Assembly (NCBI GenBank): GCA_963745915.1
Contig: CAVUZA010000002.1
Span: forward strand, 1,426,001 to 1,490,000
Origin: VRUE01 sp963745915
GTDB lineage: Bacteria; Actinomycetota; Thermoleophilia; Solirubrobacterales; 70-9
Reading direction: 5' to 3'
DNA: 64,000 nt
Shown here one piece after another: positions 18,526 to 26,919 of this stretch (its first letter is position 1; the number at the start of each line of letters is the position of its first letter). The notes under the pieces were generated by a model. That model was not told the DNA's origin and ran no database searches. It saw only the letters and a program-made list of their open reading frames with translations. The position numbers and the translations under genes are program-made.

Positions 18526-19386
18526 TCAGGCCGGGCTCTCGGCGGGGGCCGCGCGGCGCGGCCGCGCCGGTTCCCGCCGCGGCCGCAGCCGGTCGGGCCA
18601 GAGCACGTAGAGGGCCATCGGCACCGCGTAGAGCAGGTAGACGCCGGCCTCGCCGACGGTCGGGGTCGGCTGCAGGCCGAGCATCCCGGTCAGCAGCGAG
18701 CCCGAGATCGTCCCCGGCTGCACCAGCCAGGTGAGGTCGAGCGCCTGCGCCTGCATCGTGTTGAACCAGCCCGCCTCGTGCGCGGTGTGCAGCGAGGTGG
18801 CGAGCAGGCCGGCGGCGACGAAGACGAGGATCAGGCCGGTGACGCGGAAGAAGCGGCTCAGGTTGAGGCGGACGCCGCCGCGGTAGATGCCGAGCCCGAT
18901 CGCGATCGCGGCGACGAGGCCGAGCACGGCGCCGGCGCCGGCGGCGGTGGTGTCGGTCGCGTCCTGGAAGGCGGCGAGCATGAAGACCGAGGTCTCGAAG
19001 CCCTCGCGCAGGACGGCGAGGAAGGCCATCGCGACCAGGGCCAGGGTCGAGCCCTGGGCCAGGGCGTGGGCGGCGCTGCCCTCGAGCGCCTTCTTGATGC
19101 CGCGCGCGTTGCGCCGCATCCAGACGATCATGTAGGTGACGGCGGCGACCGCGATCAGGCCGATCACCGTCTCCAGCCCCTCCTGCTCGCGCTGCGGCAG
19201 CTGCTGGCCGACGACGCGCAGGAAGACGGCGATCGCGACGCAGAGGGCGACGGCGATCCCGACCCCGGCCCAGACCTGGCGCATCGCGTCCTGGCGCCCC
19301 TCGCGGACGAGGAAGGCGGCGATGATGCCGACGATCAGCGAGGCCTCGACCCCCTCGCGCAGGGCGATGACGAAGGTCGGGATCAA
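18526..19386 (-). CDS. efeU: EfeU: FTR1-family high-affinity iron permease
   Basis: 286 aa, TTG start giving MIPTFVIALREGVEASLIVG. The two REGxE iron-binding motifs of the oxidase-dependent iron transporter family are present (REGVE near residue 10, REGFE near 128). Seven membrane spans are expected and visible. First gene of efeU-efeB, preceded by a TTAGG-type palindrome 28 bp upstream of the start. The last 25 residues are Arg/Pro-rich and cytoplasmic. Confidence 0.92.
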   Translation of the reverse strand: MIPTFVIALREGVEASLIVGIIAAFLVREGRQDAMRQVWAGVGIAVALCVAIAVFLRVVGQQLPQREQEGLETVIGLIAVAAVTYMIVWMRRNARGIKKALEGSAAHALAQGSTLALVAMAFLAVLREGFETSVFMLAAFQDATDTTAAGAGAVLGLVAAIAIGLGIYRGGVRLNLSRFFRVTGLILVFVAAGLLATSLHTAHEAGWFNTMQAQALDLTWLVQPGTISGSLLTGMLGLQPTPTVGEAGVYLLYAVPMALYVLWPDRLRPRREPARPRRAAPAESPA

Positions 19387-19413
19387 CGTGCGGGGCTGTC
19401 GGTCGGAGTCTGC

Positions 19414-19429
19414 ATTAGGCGTCCCTAAT
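19414..19429. promoter_or_regulatory. TTAGG-N4-CCTAA operator-like palindrome upstream of efeU
   Basis: ATTAGG-CGTC-CCTAAT, a perfect 16-bp palindrome apart from its 4-base centre. The architecture equals the site upstream of efeO while spacer and outer bases differ, which argues for selection on the half-sites. Likely bound by an iron-responsive repressor. Confidence 0.6.
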
Positions 19430-19477
19430 AAGGGTCTCCAAACCTAGCAGCCAACTCGGGATTGCGCCTCCCAACCC

Positions 19478-19530
19478 CCGCCGACGGGCCTAAAACCGAC
19501 GCATATCGACGGAAATCGTCCCGTCGGCGG
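19478..19530. repeat. 53-bp hairpin repeat, copy 3
   Basis: Left arm 19478-19490 intact; right arm 19518-19530 has one change (GTCCCGTCGGCGG). Interior close to that of copy 1. The zwf stop codon follows immediately at 19531, so it serves as the 3' end of that minus-strand gene. Confidence 0.88.
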
Positions 19531-20931
19531 TCAGGGGAGCCAGGGGTCGAACCACTGGCAGATGCCGCGGGTCAGCTGCTCGGCCTCGGGCGGGCCCCAG
19601 CTGCCGGGGGCGTAGGGGTGGACCGGGCCGGGCTGGTCGAGCAGCGGCTGCACGATCCGCCAGGTCTCCTCGACCGCGTCCTCGCGGGTGAAGAGCTGGT
19701 TGCGGCCGGCGAGCGCGTCGCCGAGCAGGCGCTCGTAGGGCTCGGGGTCCTCGCCCGGCACCTTCTCGAAGAGCACCTCGAGGTCGGCGGTCTCGAAGGC
19801 GTCCTCGCCGGCCTGCTTGGCGAAGAGGCGGATGCGCGAGCCCGGCGCCGGCTCGATCCGCACCGTCATCTGGTTCGGTTCGGGCAGCCTGCCGGGGCCG
19901 ACGCCGAGCTTCGGCGGGCGCTTGAAGACGACCGTCACCTCGGAGGCCTTGACCGGCAGGTTCTTGCCGGCGCGGACGAAGAAGGGCACGCCGCTCCAGC
20001 GCCAGTTGTCGATCGCCAGCTCGACCGCGGCGAAGGTCTCGGTGGTCGAGTCCGGGGCGACGTCCTTGACTCCGAGGAAGCCCTCGTACTGGCCGCGCAC
20101 GTAGCGCTGCGGGTCGGCGGTGCGCACCGCTTTGAACAGCTCCAGCTTCTTGTCGCGCACCGAGTCGGGGTGGTTGCCGGCGGGCGGCTCCATCGCGATC
20201 AGCGAGAGCACCTGCAGGGCGTGGTTCTGGATCACGTCGCGCATCGCCCCGACCGCGTCGTAGAAGCGGCCGCGGTCCTCGACGCCGAAGTCCTCGGCGA
20301 TCGTCATCTGCACGTGCGAGACGTGCTCGCGGTTCCAGACCGGCTCCAGCAGCGAGTTGGCGAAGCGCAGGTAGGCGATGTCCATCACCGGCTCCTTGCC
20401 GAGGTAATGGTCGATGCGCAGGATCTGCTCCTCGCGCAGCACCTGGTGCAGTTCGGCGTTGAGCGCCAGGGCCGAGTCGAGGTCGTGGCCGAAGGGCTTC
20501 TCGATCACCACCTGGGCGTTCGCCGTGAGGCCGACCTCGCCGAGGCCGGCGACCACGGTGAGGAAGAGCGAGGGCGGCACCTCGAGGTAGAAGACCGGCC
20601 GCTGCGCCTCGCCGACCGCGGCGGCGACCCGCTTGAAGGTCTCGGGGTCGGCGTAGTCGCCCTGCACGTAGGAGATGCGGGCGGCGAGCCGGGAGAAGAC
20701 GTCCTCGTCGGGGTCCTCGACGCTGGCGGCGATCGCCTCGCGGCCGTGCTCGACCAGCTGCTCGGTCGTCCACTCGTCGATCGCGACGCCGACGATCGGG
20801 CAGTCGAGCTTGCCCCGCGCCTCGAGCCGGTAGAGCGCCCGGAAGGTCATTTTCTTCGCCAGGTCGCCGGTGATGCCGAAGATCGTCATCACGTCGGCCG
20901 CCTGCCCGGAACCGTTGCCGCGACTCGCCAT
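19531..20931 (-). CDS. zwf: Glucose-6-phosphate 1-dehydrogenase
   Basis: 466 aa. FGITGDLAKKMTFRALYRLE is the NADP-binding GxxGDLA motif near residue 18; the active-site stretch RIDHYLGKEPV (near 170) holds the catalytic His; EKPFGHD and the C-terminal PPEAEQLTRGICQWFDPWLP are also standard. It oxidises glucose 6-phosphate to 6-phosphogluconolactone, making NADPH. Start ATG at 20931, with a second possible Met 14 codons on. Divergent from gnd with only 23 bp between start codons, so promoters must overlap the coding regions. Confidence 0.95.
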   Translation of the reverse strand: MASRGNGSGQAADVMTIFGITGDLAKKMTFRALYRLEARGKLDCPIVGVAIDEWTTEQLVEHGREAIAASVEDPDEDVFSRLAARISYVQGDYADPETFKRVAAAVGEAQRPVFYLEVPPSLFLTVVAGLGEVGLTANAQVVIEKPFGHDLDSALALNAELHQVLREEQILRIDHYLGKEPVMDIAYLRFANSLLEPVWNREHVSHVQMTIAEDFGVEDRGRFYDAVGAMRDVIQNHALQVLSLIAMEPPAGNHPDSVRDKKLELFKAVRTADPQRYVRGQYEGFLGVKDVAPDSTTETFAAVELAIDNWRWSGVPFFVRAGKNLPVKASEVTVVFKRPPKLGVGPGRLPEPNQMTVRIEPAPGSRIRLFAKQAGEDAFETADLEVLFEKVPGEDPEPYERLLGDALAGRNQLFTREDAVEETWRIVQPLLDQPGPVHPYAPGSWGPPEAEQLTRGICQWFDPWLP

Positions 20932-20954
20932 CGGCCCGCAGGCTACTAGGGTGT

Positions 20955-21977
20955 ATGGCCGTGGAGCTGGGCATGGTCGGACTGGGGCGCATGGGCGCCA
21001 ACATGGCGCGGCGCCTGATGCGCGACGGGCACCGGATCGTCGCCTACGACGTCAACCCCGACGCCGTCTCCGAGCTGGCCGCGGACGGCGCCGAGGGCGC
21101 CGGCTCGCTGCGCGAGCTGGCCGAGAAGCTGAGCGCGCCGCGCTCGGTCTGGGTGATGGTCCCGGCTGGCGAGATCACCGAGAAGACGATCGCCGACGTC
21201 GCCGCCGTGCTCGACTCCGGCGACGCGATCGTCGACGGCGGCAACTCCTACTACCGCGACGACATCCGCCGCGCCGGCGTCCTGCGCGAGCAGGGCATCG
21301 ACTTCGTCGACTGCGGCACCAGCGGCGGCGTCTTCGGCCTCGAGCGCGGCTACTGCCTGATGATCGGCGGCCCCGATGGCGCCGTCGCCCGTCTCGACCC
21401 GGTCTTCGCCTCGCTGGCGCCGGGGGTCGAGTCGGCCGAGCGCACCCCGGGCCGCTCCGGCGACCCCTCGCCCTCGGAGAACGGCTACCTGCACTGCGGC
21501 CCCAACGGCGCCGGCCACTTCGTGAAGATGGTCCACAACGGGATCGAGTACGGGGTGATGGCGGCCTACGCCGAGGGACTCAACATCCTGAAGAACGCCG
21601 ACGCCGGCAAGGCCGAGCGCGAGGCCGACGCCGAGACCGCGCCGCTCGAGCAGCCCGAGTACTACCAGTACGAGCTCGACCTGCCCGAGGTCGCCGAGGT
21701 CTGGCGGCGGGGCAGCGTGATCGGCTCCTGGCTGCTCGACCTGACCGCGGCGGCGATGCAGGAATCACCCGACCTCGCCGACTTCGCCGGCCGCGTCTCG
21801 GACTCGGGCGAGGGCCGCTGGACCTCGATCGCGGCGATCGACGAGGGGGTGCCGGCGCCGGTGCTGACCACCGCCCTCTACGAGCGCTTCTACTCGCGCG
21901 GGCTCGACGACTACGGCGACAAGGTGCTCTCCGCGATGCGCAAGCAGTTCGGCGGCCACGACGAGAAGCCCTCCTAG
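20955..21977 (+). CDS. gnd: 6-phosphogluconate dehydrogenase, short decarboxylating form
   Basis: 340 aa, the length of the GndA/YqeC short form rather than the usual 470 aa. The nucleotide loop is GMVGLGRMGANMARRL; DCGTSGGVFGLERGYCLMIGG and KMVHNGIEYGVMAAYAEG carry the catalytic Lys and substrate-binding residues (HNGIEY). It oxidises and decarboxylates 6-phosphogluconate to ribulose 5-phosphate. Short forms are frequently NAD-preferring; the Asp after the second strand (VAYDVNPD) fits NAD use, but this is inference. Followed 10 bp later by pgl. Confidence 0.93.
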   Translation: MAVELGMVGLGRMGANMARRLMRDGHRIVAYDVNPDAVSELAADGAEGAGSLRELAEKLSAPRSVWVMVPAGEITEKTIADVAAVLDSGDAIVDGGNSYYRDDIRRAGVLREQGIDFVDCGTSGGVFGLERGYCLMIGGPDGAVARLDPVFASLAPGVESAERTPGRSGDPSPSENGYLHCGPNGAGHFVKMVHNGIEYGVMAAYAEGLNILKNADAGKAEREADAETAPLEQPEYYQYELDLPEVAEVWRRGSVIGSWLLDLTAAAMQESPDLADFAGRVSDSGEGRWTSIAAIDEGVPAPVLTTALYERFYSRGLDDYGDKVLSAMRKQFGGHDEKPS

Positions 21978-21987
21978 GCGGCGGCGG

Positions 21988-22659
21988 ATGGCCATCGAGC
22001 TCGAGGTGATGGCCGACGACAAGACGGCCTCGCGGCGCGCTGCCGAGCTGATCGCCGCGGCCGGGGCCACGGCGGTCGCCGAGCGCGGCTCCTTCTCGCT
22101 GGCGATGAGCGGCGGCCGCTCGCCCTGGGCGATGCTGGCGATTCTGGGCGAGGACGAGACGATGCCCTGGGCGGAGACCGAGCTCTTCCAGGTCGACGAG
22201 CGGATCGCCTCGCCGGGCAGCGAGGACCGCAACCTGACCCACATGGTGCTCGGCCTCTCGATGGACCACCAGTCGGCGCTGCGGCCGATGCCGGTCACCC
22301 AGCGCGACCTCGAGGCCGCCGCCCGCCAGTACGAAAGCGCCCTGCCCGAGCCGCTGGACTGCGTCCACCTCGGCCTCGGCCCCGACGGCCACACCGCCTC
22401 GCTGGTCCCCGGCGACCCGGTGCTCGAGGTGGGCGACCGCCGCGTGGCGCTGACCGAGACCGCCTACCAGGGCCACCAGCGGATGACCCTCACCTACCCG
22501 GCGCTGGCCGCGGCGCGGCAGGTCGTCTGGCTCGTCACCGCCGCCGACAAGCGCGAGCCGCTGGCCAAGCTGCTCGCCGGCGACGCCTCGATCCCGGCCG
22601 GCCGGGTCGAGAACCCGCGGATGACCGTGGTCGCCACCGAGGCCGCGGCGCCGAGATAA
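21988..22659 (+). CDS. pgl: 6-phosphogluconolactonase (DevB/SOL type)
   Basis: 223 aa. FSLAMSGGRSPWAMLAIL is the sugar-phosphate loop (SGGxxP/S), followed by FQVDERIASPGSEDRNLTHM and HLGLGPDGHTASLVPGDP, the GxGxDGHTASLFP signature of the family. Hydrolyses 6-phosphogluconolactone, completing zwf-pgl-gnd within 3.1 kb. Same strand and spacing as gnd implies one transcript. Confidence 0.93.
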   Translation: MAIELEVMADDKTASRRAAELIAAAGATAVAERGSFSLAMSGGRSPWAMLAILGEDETMPWAETELFQVDERIASPGSEDRNLTHMVLGLSMDHQSALRPMPVTQRDLEAAARQYESALPEPLDCVHLGLGPDGHTASLVPGDPVLEVGDRRVALTETAYQGHQRMTLTYPALAAARQVVWLVTAADKREPLAKLLAGDASIPAGRVENPRMTVVATEAAAPR

Positions 22660-22710
22660 TTTCGGTCGAGTTGCTCGACGCCGGCCTGGCGGCCGACCTC
22701 GACGGCGCGC

Positions 22711-23304
22711 TCAGCTCAGATCCCGGAACCGGCTGACGAGCTCGCCGAAGCGGCGCGAGCGGCGATCGTCGTCGCCGACCATCCGGGTCAGCCACGACTC
22801 GACCTCGACCGTTTGCAACTCGTCGGCGCCGATCAGCATCTGCTCGATGTCGAGCCAGTCCTTGCGCCGGTCGAACATCGCCTTGCAGACAGCGAGGTGC
22901 TCGGGGCCGAGGACCGGGATTCTGGCCTCGGCGAACGGGACCCGGCGGGACTGTTCCCTCATCTCGCCGTGGAAGGGGTCGTAGGCAAAGAAGAGGTCGA
23001 CGGCGTTGGGACCCCACCAAAGCCGGCACTGGCCGTCCCTCTCCAGCGCGGCGGAGTCGAGGGTCCCGATATCCACGCCGAGCGGCGCGAGCGCTTCGAC
23101 CACGTCTCGCCAGCGCTCCGTGGCGACGAAGACGTTGACATCGACGTCGATCGTCGCCCGCGGCTCCGCGTAATAGGCAAGCGCCAGGGCGCCGCCGAAG
23201 GCGTGGGGGATGCTCGCCTCGTCCAGCGCTTCGTCGATGATGATCACCTTTTCGGGCAGGCTGGGCTGCTGGTCGGGCCGGGCGGGTGGATTGGGCGCCG
23301 TCAT
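22711..23304 (-). CDS. Nucleotidyltransferase-like protein (possible toxin partner)
   Basis: 197 aa from ATG at 23304. HAFGGALALAYYAEPRATIDVDVNVFV contains the GG..A..Y....R.T.DVDV pattern of nucleotidyltransferase-fold proteins of the AbiEii/DUF6036-like group, and later residues NAVDLFFAYDPFH and LAVCKAMFDRRKDWLDIEQM fit the C-terminal helical part of such proteins. Many of these are toxin halves that transfer NMP to tRNA or protein. Its start overlaps the stop of the upstream small gene by four bases (ATGA), so the two form an operon. A much longer open frame on the same strand is only antisense noise of the kinase gene. Confidence 0.7.
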   Translation of the reverse strand: MTAPNPPARPDQQPSLPEKVIIIDEALDEASIPHAFGGALALAYYAEPRATIDVDVNVFVATERWRDVVEALAPLGVDIGTLDSAALERDGQCRLWWGPNAVDLFFAYDPFHGEMREQSRRVPFAEARIPVLGPEHLAVCKAMFDRRKDWLDIEQMLIGADELQTVEVESWLTRMVGDDDRRSRRFGELVSRFRDLS

Positions 23305-23807
23305 CGCCGATCGCCGCTGGAGTTGAGGCGCGGGAAGCGCAGCGGCTTGTGCTTGCGCCCGCCGGAGGGCAGGGCATCGGCCAGCAGCAACAGCTCGAAC
23401 AGGGTGCGGCCACGCTCCTCGGGGCTCGCCGCCATCCACGCTGCCATCGAGTGAGCGGCCTCGTTGGACGGGGCCGGGCGGTCGCCGGCCTCGAAGTTCG
23501 TGTTCAGCATCTCGGGCAGGATCCGGCGCAGCGGCGATGAGAGCCGTTCGCCCCTGCTCAGCGCCGCGATCAGCTCGCGCGCAGCCTGATCGACCGGCCG
23601 CCGCGCGACCGGAGCCCCGGCCCGCCGCGCGGCCCGGCGCAACTGCTCGGCGCTGGGTGGGTTCGAAGCCCTTTCCCGCGCCTTCCGGATGACCTCGTCG
23701 TCGAGCTCGCGAAAGCCGGCGAGGGTCTTGCTGCGCGGTCCGTTCGGCGTGCTCCGCGACTCGCGGACCTCGTAGCGACCGTCCTTGGTGGCGACCACGA
23801 ATGCCAT
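23301..23807 (-). CDS. Conserved-looking small protein, partner of the nucleotidyltransferase
   Basis: 168 aa. The N-terminus MAFVVATKDGRYEVRESRST reads as a small beta-sheet of the sort found in Arm-type DNA-binding domains, followed by TLAGFRELDDEVIRKARERA and a basic helical stretch (RRAARRAGAPVARRPV). The remainder is helical with MAAWMAASPEERGRTLFELLLLAD. No membrane segment or signal. It precedes and overlaps the nucleotidyltransferase gene, the usual place of an antitoxin or regulator. Function not recognised; antitoxin role is inference from position. Confidence 0.6.
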   Translation of the reverse strand: MAFVVATKDGRYEVRESRSTPNGPRSKTLAGFRELDDEVIRKARERASNPPSAEQLRRAARRAGAPVARRPVDQAARELIAALSRGERLSSPLRRILPEMLNTNFEAGDRPAPSNEAAHSMAAWMAASPEERGRTLFELLLLADALPSGGRKHKPLRFPRLNSSGDRR

Positions 23808-23825
23808 AGTGGGTCGATCCTACCA

Positions 23826-25643
23826 CTAAGGCTCGACTCGGCTGACGGTGCCGTCGCCGTTGTTGGCGACCCAGACCGCCTTGCCGCCGACGACCACGGC
23901 GCCGGGGTCGGGGCCGACGCCGACCGGGCCGCCCTCGGCCTCGCCGCCGTCGATCGAGATCCGGGTCAGTGCGTCCTCGGTGGCGCTGGCGACCCAGACC
24001 GTGTCGGTGCCGGCGTCGATCCCCCCGGGCCGGGGGCCGACCGCGATCGGGTCGCCGAGGATCGCCCGCAGCGAGGGGTCGATCCGGGTGACCGTGCCCG
24101 AGCGGCTGTTGGCGACCCAGACCAGGCCGCCGCCGACGGCGATCCCGGCCGGGCCGCGGCCGACCCGGATCGGCGGGCCGGCGCTGGCGCTCGCCGGGTC
24201 GATGCGGCGGATCGTGCCGCTCGTCGCGCTGCTGACCCAGACCGCCCCGGCGCCCGCCGCCAGGCGCAGCGGCGCCGCCCGGGGCTCGATCCCGCGGGCG
24301 AGGACCCGGTTGCTGGCGGCCTCGACCGCGCTGACCCCGGCGCCGTCGCCGTCGGCGACCCAGAGCCGGCCGCCGGCGAAGGCGAGCGCGCCGGGGCGCC
24401 CGCCGACCGCGACCCGGGCGATCACCCGGCCCTCGGCGTCGGTGCGCAGGACGGTGCCGCTGCGCGGGCTGGAGACCCAGACCGAGCCGGCGCCGATCGT
24501 CACCCCCGAGACGCCGCGGGCGAGGTGGCGCCTGACTGTCACCTCGCGGCTGGCGGCGTCGATCGCGCTCAGGGTGCCGTCGGCGGCGCTCGTCGCCCAG
24601 AGCTTCTGCGGCCCGGCCGCCAGCCGCAGCGGCGGGCGGCCGATCGCGATCGGGTCGGAGACCGAGACGCCCTCGCCGCCGAGCAGCCCGGTCGCGGCGA
24701 AGACCGCGATCGCCGCCGCCAGGACCCCGCCGATCGTCCAGGCGGCGAAGAAGCCGGCGTAGCGGCGCCGGTTGCGCCAGCGGTGCAGGCCGCGCCTTCC
24801 TCCCGCGCCGGAGCCGAGCCGCCGGGTCGCCGGCTCGCGCCCGGCGGCGAGCACGCGGGTCGCCGCCGGCGCCGTCCCCGCCCGCTCGGCGGCGGCCTCG
24901 ATCAGCGCCCCGGCCGAGGGGTAGCGCGCCGCCGGGTCCTTGTCGACGGCGCGCTCGATCACCGCCTCGACGCCGCCGGGCAGCTGCGGCTCGGGGCCGG
25001 CTTCGCGCCGCGCGTAGGGGGCGACGCCGGTCAGCGTCTCGTAGAGGACGCAGCCGAGCGCGTAGACGTCGGCCTCCGGCCCGGCCCGCTCGCCGCGCCA
25101 CTGCTCGGGTGCCATGTACTCGACCGTGCCGACCACCGAGGCGCTGCTGGCGCCGCTCTCGCCGCTGTCCTTGGCGAGGCCGAAGTCGGAGAGGTAGGCG
25201 CGCTCGCCCTCGACCAGGACGTTGTGCGGCTTGACGTCGCGGTGGACGATGCCAGCCGCGTGGGCGGCGTCGAGCGCCGCCGCGACCTGGCCGAGCAGGG
25301 CGATCGCCCGCTGCGGCTCCAGCGCGCCTTCGCGGTCGAGCAGCCGCCGCAGGTCGCCGCCCTCGACCAGGCGCATGGCGACGATCAGCTCGCCGTCCTC
25401 CTCCCGCGCGTCGTAGACCGGCACCACGGCGGGGTGGTCGAGGCGCGCCGCGAGGCGGGACTCGCGCAGGAAGCGCTCGCGGAAGCCCGGCTGGCCGGCG
25501 AGCTCGCGGGCGATCACCTTGAGCGCCACCGGCCGCTCCAGCGCGATCTGGGTCGCCCGGTAGACGACGCCCATGCCGCCGCGCGCGATCAGCGCCTCGA
25601 TCCGGTAGCCGGCGAGCGTCGAGCCGATGGACGGTTCCCCCAC
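23826..25643 (-). CDS. Receptor-type Ser/Thr protein kinase with outer beta-propeller
   Basis: 605 aa. Kinase domain (residues 12-265): ARGGMGVVYRA glycine loop, ALKVIA with the ATP Lys, GIVHRDVKPHNVLV catalytic loop, SDFGLAKD (DFG) and VGTVEYMAPEQW. A Arg-rich linker precedes one membrane helix (GFFAAWTIGGVLAAAIAVFAA, about 292-312). Outside is a 290-aa domain of seven VWVxxxxxGTVxRID-type repeats like virginiamycin B lyase/YVTN propellers. So an extracellular propeller probably senses a ligand or cell-wall part and signals to the inner kinase. Alone in its transcript, preceded by the FHA-containing region 1.3 kb upstream, whose FHA protein could read its phosphorylation. Confidence 0.93.
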   Translation of the reverse strand: MGEPSIGSTLAGYRIEALIARGGMGVVYRATQIALERPVALKVIARELAGQPGFRERFLRESRLAARLDHPAVVPVYDAREEDGELIVAMRLVEGGDLRRLLDREGALEPQRAIALLGQVAAALDAAHAAGIVHRDVKPHNVLVEGERAYLSDFGLAKDSGESGASSASVVGTVEYMAPEQWRGERAGPEADVYALGCVLYETLTGVAPYARREAGPEPQLPGGVEAVIERAVDKDPAARYPSAGALIEAAAERAGTAPAATRVLAAGREPATRRLGSGAGGRRGLHRWRNRRRYAGFFAAWTIGGVLAAAIAVFAATGLLGGEGVSVSDPIAIGRPPLRLAAGPQKLWATSAADGTLSAIDAASREVTVRRHLARGVSGVTIGAGSVWVSSPRSGTVLRTDAEGRVIARVAVGGRPGALAFAGGRLWVADGDGAGVSAVEAASNRVLARGIEPRAAPLRLAAGAGAVWVSSATSGTIRRIDPASASAGPPIRVGRGPAGIAVGGGLVWVANSRSGTVTRIDPSLRAILGDPIAVGPRPGGIDAGTDTVWVASATEDALTRISIDGGEAEGGPVGVGPDPGAVVVGGKAVWVANNGDGTVSRVEP

Positions 25644-25673
25644 GCGGCGGTTATACCGCCGCCTCCGGAACCG

Positions 25674-25705
25674 CGAAGGGCCCCCTCGGCCGAGGGGGCC
25701 CTTCG
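25674..25705 (-). terminator. 32-bp perfect GC-rich palindrome
   Basis: CGAAGGGCCCCCTCGG followed directly by its complement, with no loop. It lies 18 bp beyond the stop of the minus-strand TolB-like gene and before the kinase start, so it should end the TolB-like transcript. Confidence 0.75.
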
Positions 25706-25723
25706 AGCTGGAGCCGGGGAGTC

Positions 25724-26809
25724 CTAACGCCGAACCGGCTGCCAGGCGATGACCGGGCCGATCGAGGAAGCGGTCGAGCCGCTTGCCAGCGAGAAGCCCT
25801 GGGCCAGGTAGGTGCGCCGCCGGTTGCCGACCGCGATCGCGGCCAGGGTCTCCGCTTCGTCGGTGGCGATGAAGGCGGCGACGCTGCGGCCGTCGGAGGA
25901 GAAGACGGCGTTGGTCGTCGAGTTGTCGGCGACCTCGGTCAGCTTGCGGGCGCGACCGCGGCCGAAGCGCTTGGCCCAGAGGCCCTGGTCGCGGCGGAAG
26001 AGCAGCAGCCGCCCGTCCGGGGTCACGTCTTCGACGAAGGCCGAGCCGGCGCCGCGGATCAGCGGCCGCTGCTTGCGGCCGTCGCGCCGCATCGTGTAGA
26101 CGTCGGCGTAGGCGCCCGGGCCGTCCTCGCTCTGGCCGCGGCTGTAGACGATGCCGCCGCGGAAGAAGCGGGGCGAGAACTCGTCCACCCGGTAGGTGAT
26201 CGTCGTCCGCTTGAGGCCGGAGCCCGAGGGGCGCACGGTGTAGACGTCGTCGCTGAAGCCGCCGTCGGGTTTGGCCATGCTGCGCACGAAGGCGATCAGC
26301 CTGCCGTCGGGCGAGAAGGTCGCTTCGTGCAGGTCTTCGACGAACTCGACCAGGGGGTGCTCGTTGCGGCCGTCGGCGCGCACGGTGTAGAGGTCGCGGG
26401 GCCGCTCGGCGCCGGCGGCATGGCGCTCGAAGACCAGGTAGCGGCCGTTGGGAGCGAAGCGCGGGTGGGCGTCGACCTCCGGCCCGCCGGTCAGCTGGTA
26501 CTGGCCGCTGCCGTCGGCGCGCATCGCCCAGACGTCGCCGTCGCGGACGAAGGCGATCTTGCGCCCGTCGGCGGAGAAGTCGGGCTGGCTGTCGGCCGGG
26601 TTCTCGGTGAGCTGGTTGAGGTGGCCGCGGCGGGCGGCGTAGAGGCCGCCCTCGGTTGTCTCGACCGGGCCGGCTTCGGTCAGCTCGGTGGTGGTCATCG
26701 CCCGCGAGAAGACGACCGCGCCGGCCGGGCCGGCGGCGACCGCGCTGCCCGCCGGCAGCAGGGCCAGGGCGAGGATCGCGAGCAGGAACTTGATCGAACG
26801 GTTGAACAT
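25724..26809 (-). CDS. Secreted TolB-like (WD40/PD40) beta-propeller protein
   Basis: 361 aa. Signal peptide (IKFLLAILALALLPAGSAVAA), then repeats of the PD40 type: QPDFSADGRKIAFVRDGDVWAMRADGS, HPRFAPNGRYLVFERH, EATFSPDGRLIAFVRS, VEDVTPDGRLLLFRRD, NAVFSSDGRSVAAFI. This is a six-bladed TolB-type propeller that should fold outside the membrane and bind a protein or ligand. A good Shine-Dalgarno (GGGGAGT) lies six bases ahead of the ATG. Role unknown; in actinobacteria there is no Tol complex. Confidence 0.85.
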   Translation of the reverse strand: MFNRSIKFLLAILALALLPAGSAVAAGPAGAVVFSRAMTTTELTEAGPVETTEGGLYAARRGHLNQLTENPADSQPDFSADGRKIAFVRDGDVWAMRADGSGQYQLTGGPEVDAHPRFAPNGRYLVFERHAAGAERPRDLYTVRADGRNEHPLVEFVEDLHEATFSPDGRLIAFVRSMAKPDGGFSDDVYTVRPSGSGLKRTTITYRVDEFSPRFFRGGIVYSRGQSEDGPGAYADVYTMRRDGRKQRPLIRGAGSAFVEDVTPDGRLLLFRRDQGLWAKRFGRGRARKLTEVADNSTTNAVFSSDGRSVAAFIATDEAETLAAIAVGNRRRTYLAQGFSLASGSTASSIGPVIAWQPVRR

Positions 26810-26891
26810 CGGACTCCCCTTTCGGGTCGGTTTGCTTGCCGGACCGATGCTCCGCCGCCGGGGCGGGCGCGAAAACGACTTCCGTGGCGTC

Positions 26892-26915
26892 GACCGGGCC
26901 GGCTTTGGCCCGGTC
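26892..26915 (-). terminator. Hairpin after the FHA-HTH gene
   Basis: GACCGGGCC (26892-26900) and GGCCCGGTC (26907-26915) with a GGCTTT loop, four bases beyond the FHA gene stop on the minus strand. Likely end of that transcript. Confidence 0.6.
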
Positions 26916-26919
26916 CGGG

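Noticed and set aside
22660..22710. Short peptide-like stretch after pgl (VELLDAGLAADLDGAL)
   Set aside because: Too short, with no start codon context or ribosome site; at most a gene remnant.
22711..25101. A 796-codon minus-strand frame covering kinase and nucleotidyltransferase
   Set aside because: Its first 600 codons are an Arg/Pro/Gly-rich shadow of the kinase in another frame; only the last 197 codons from ATG 23304 look like protein.
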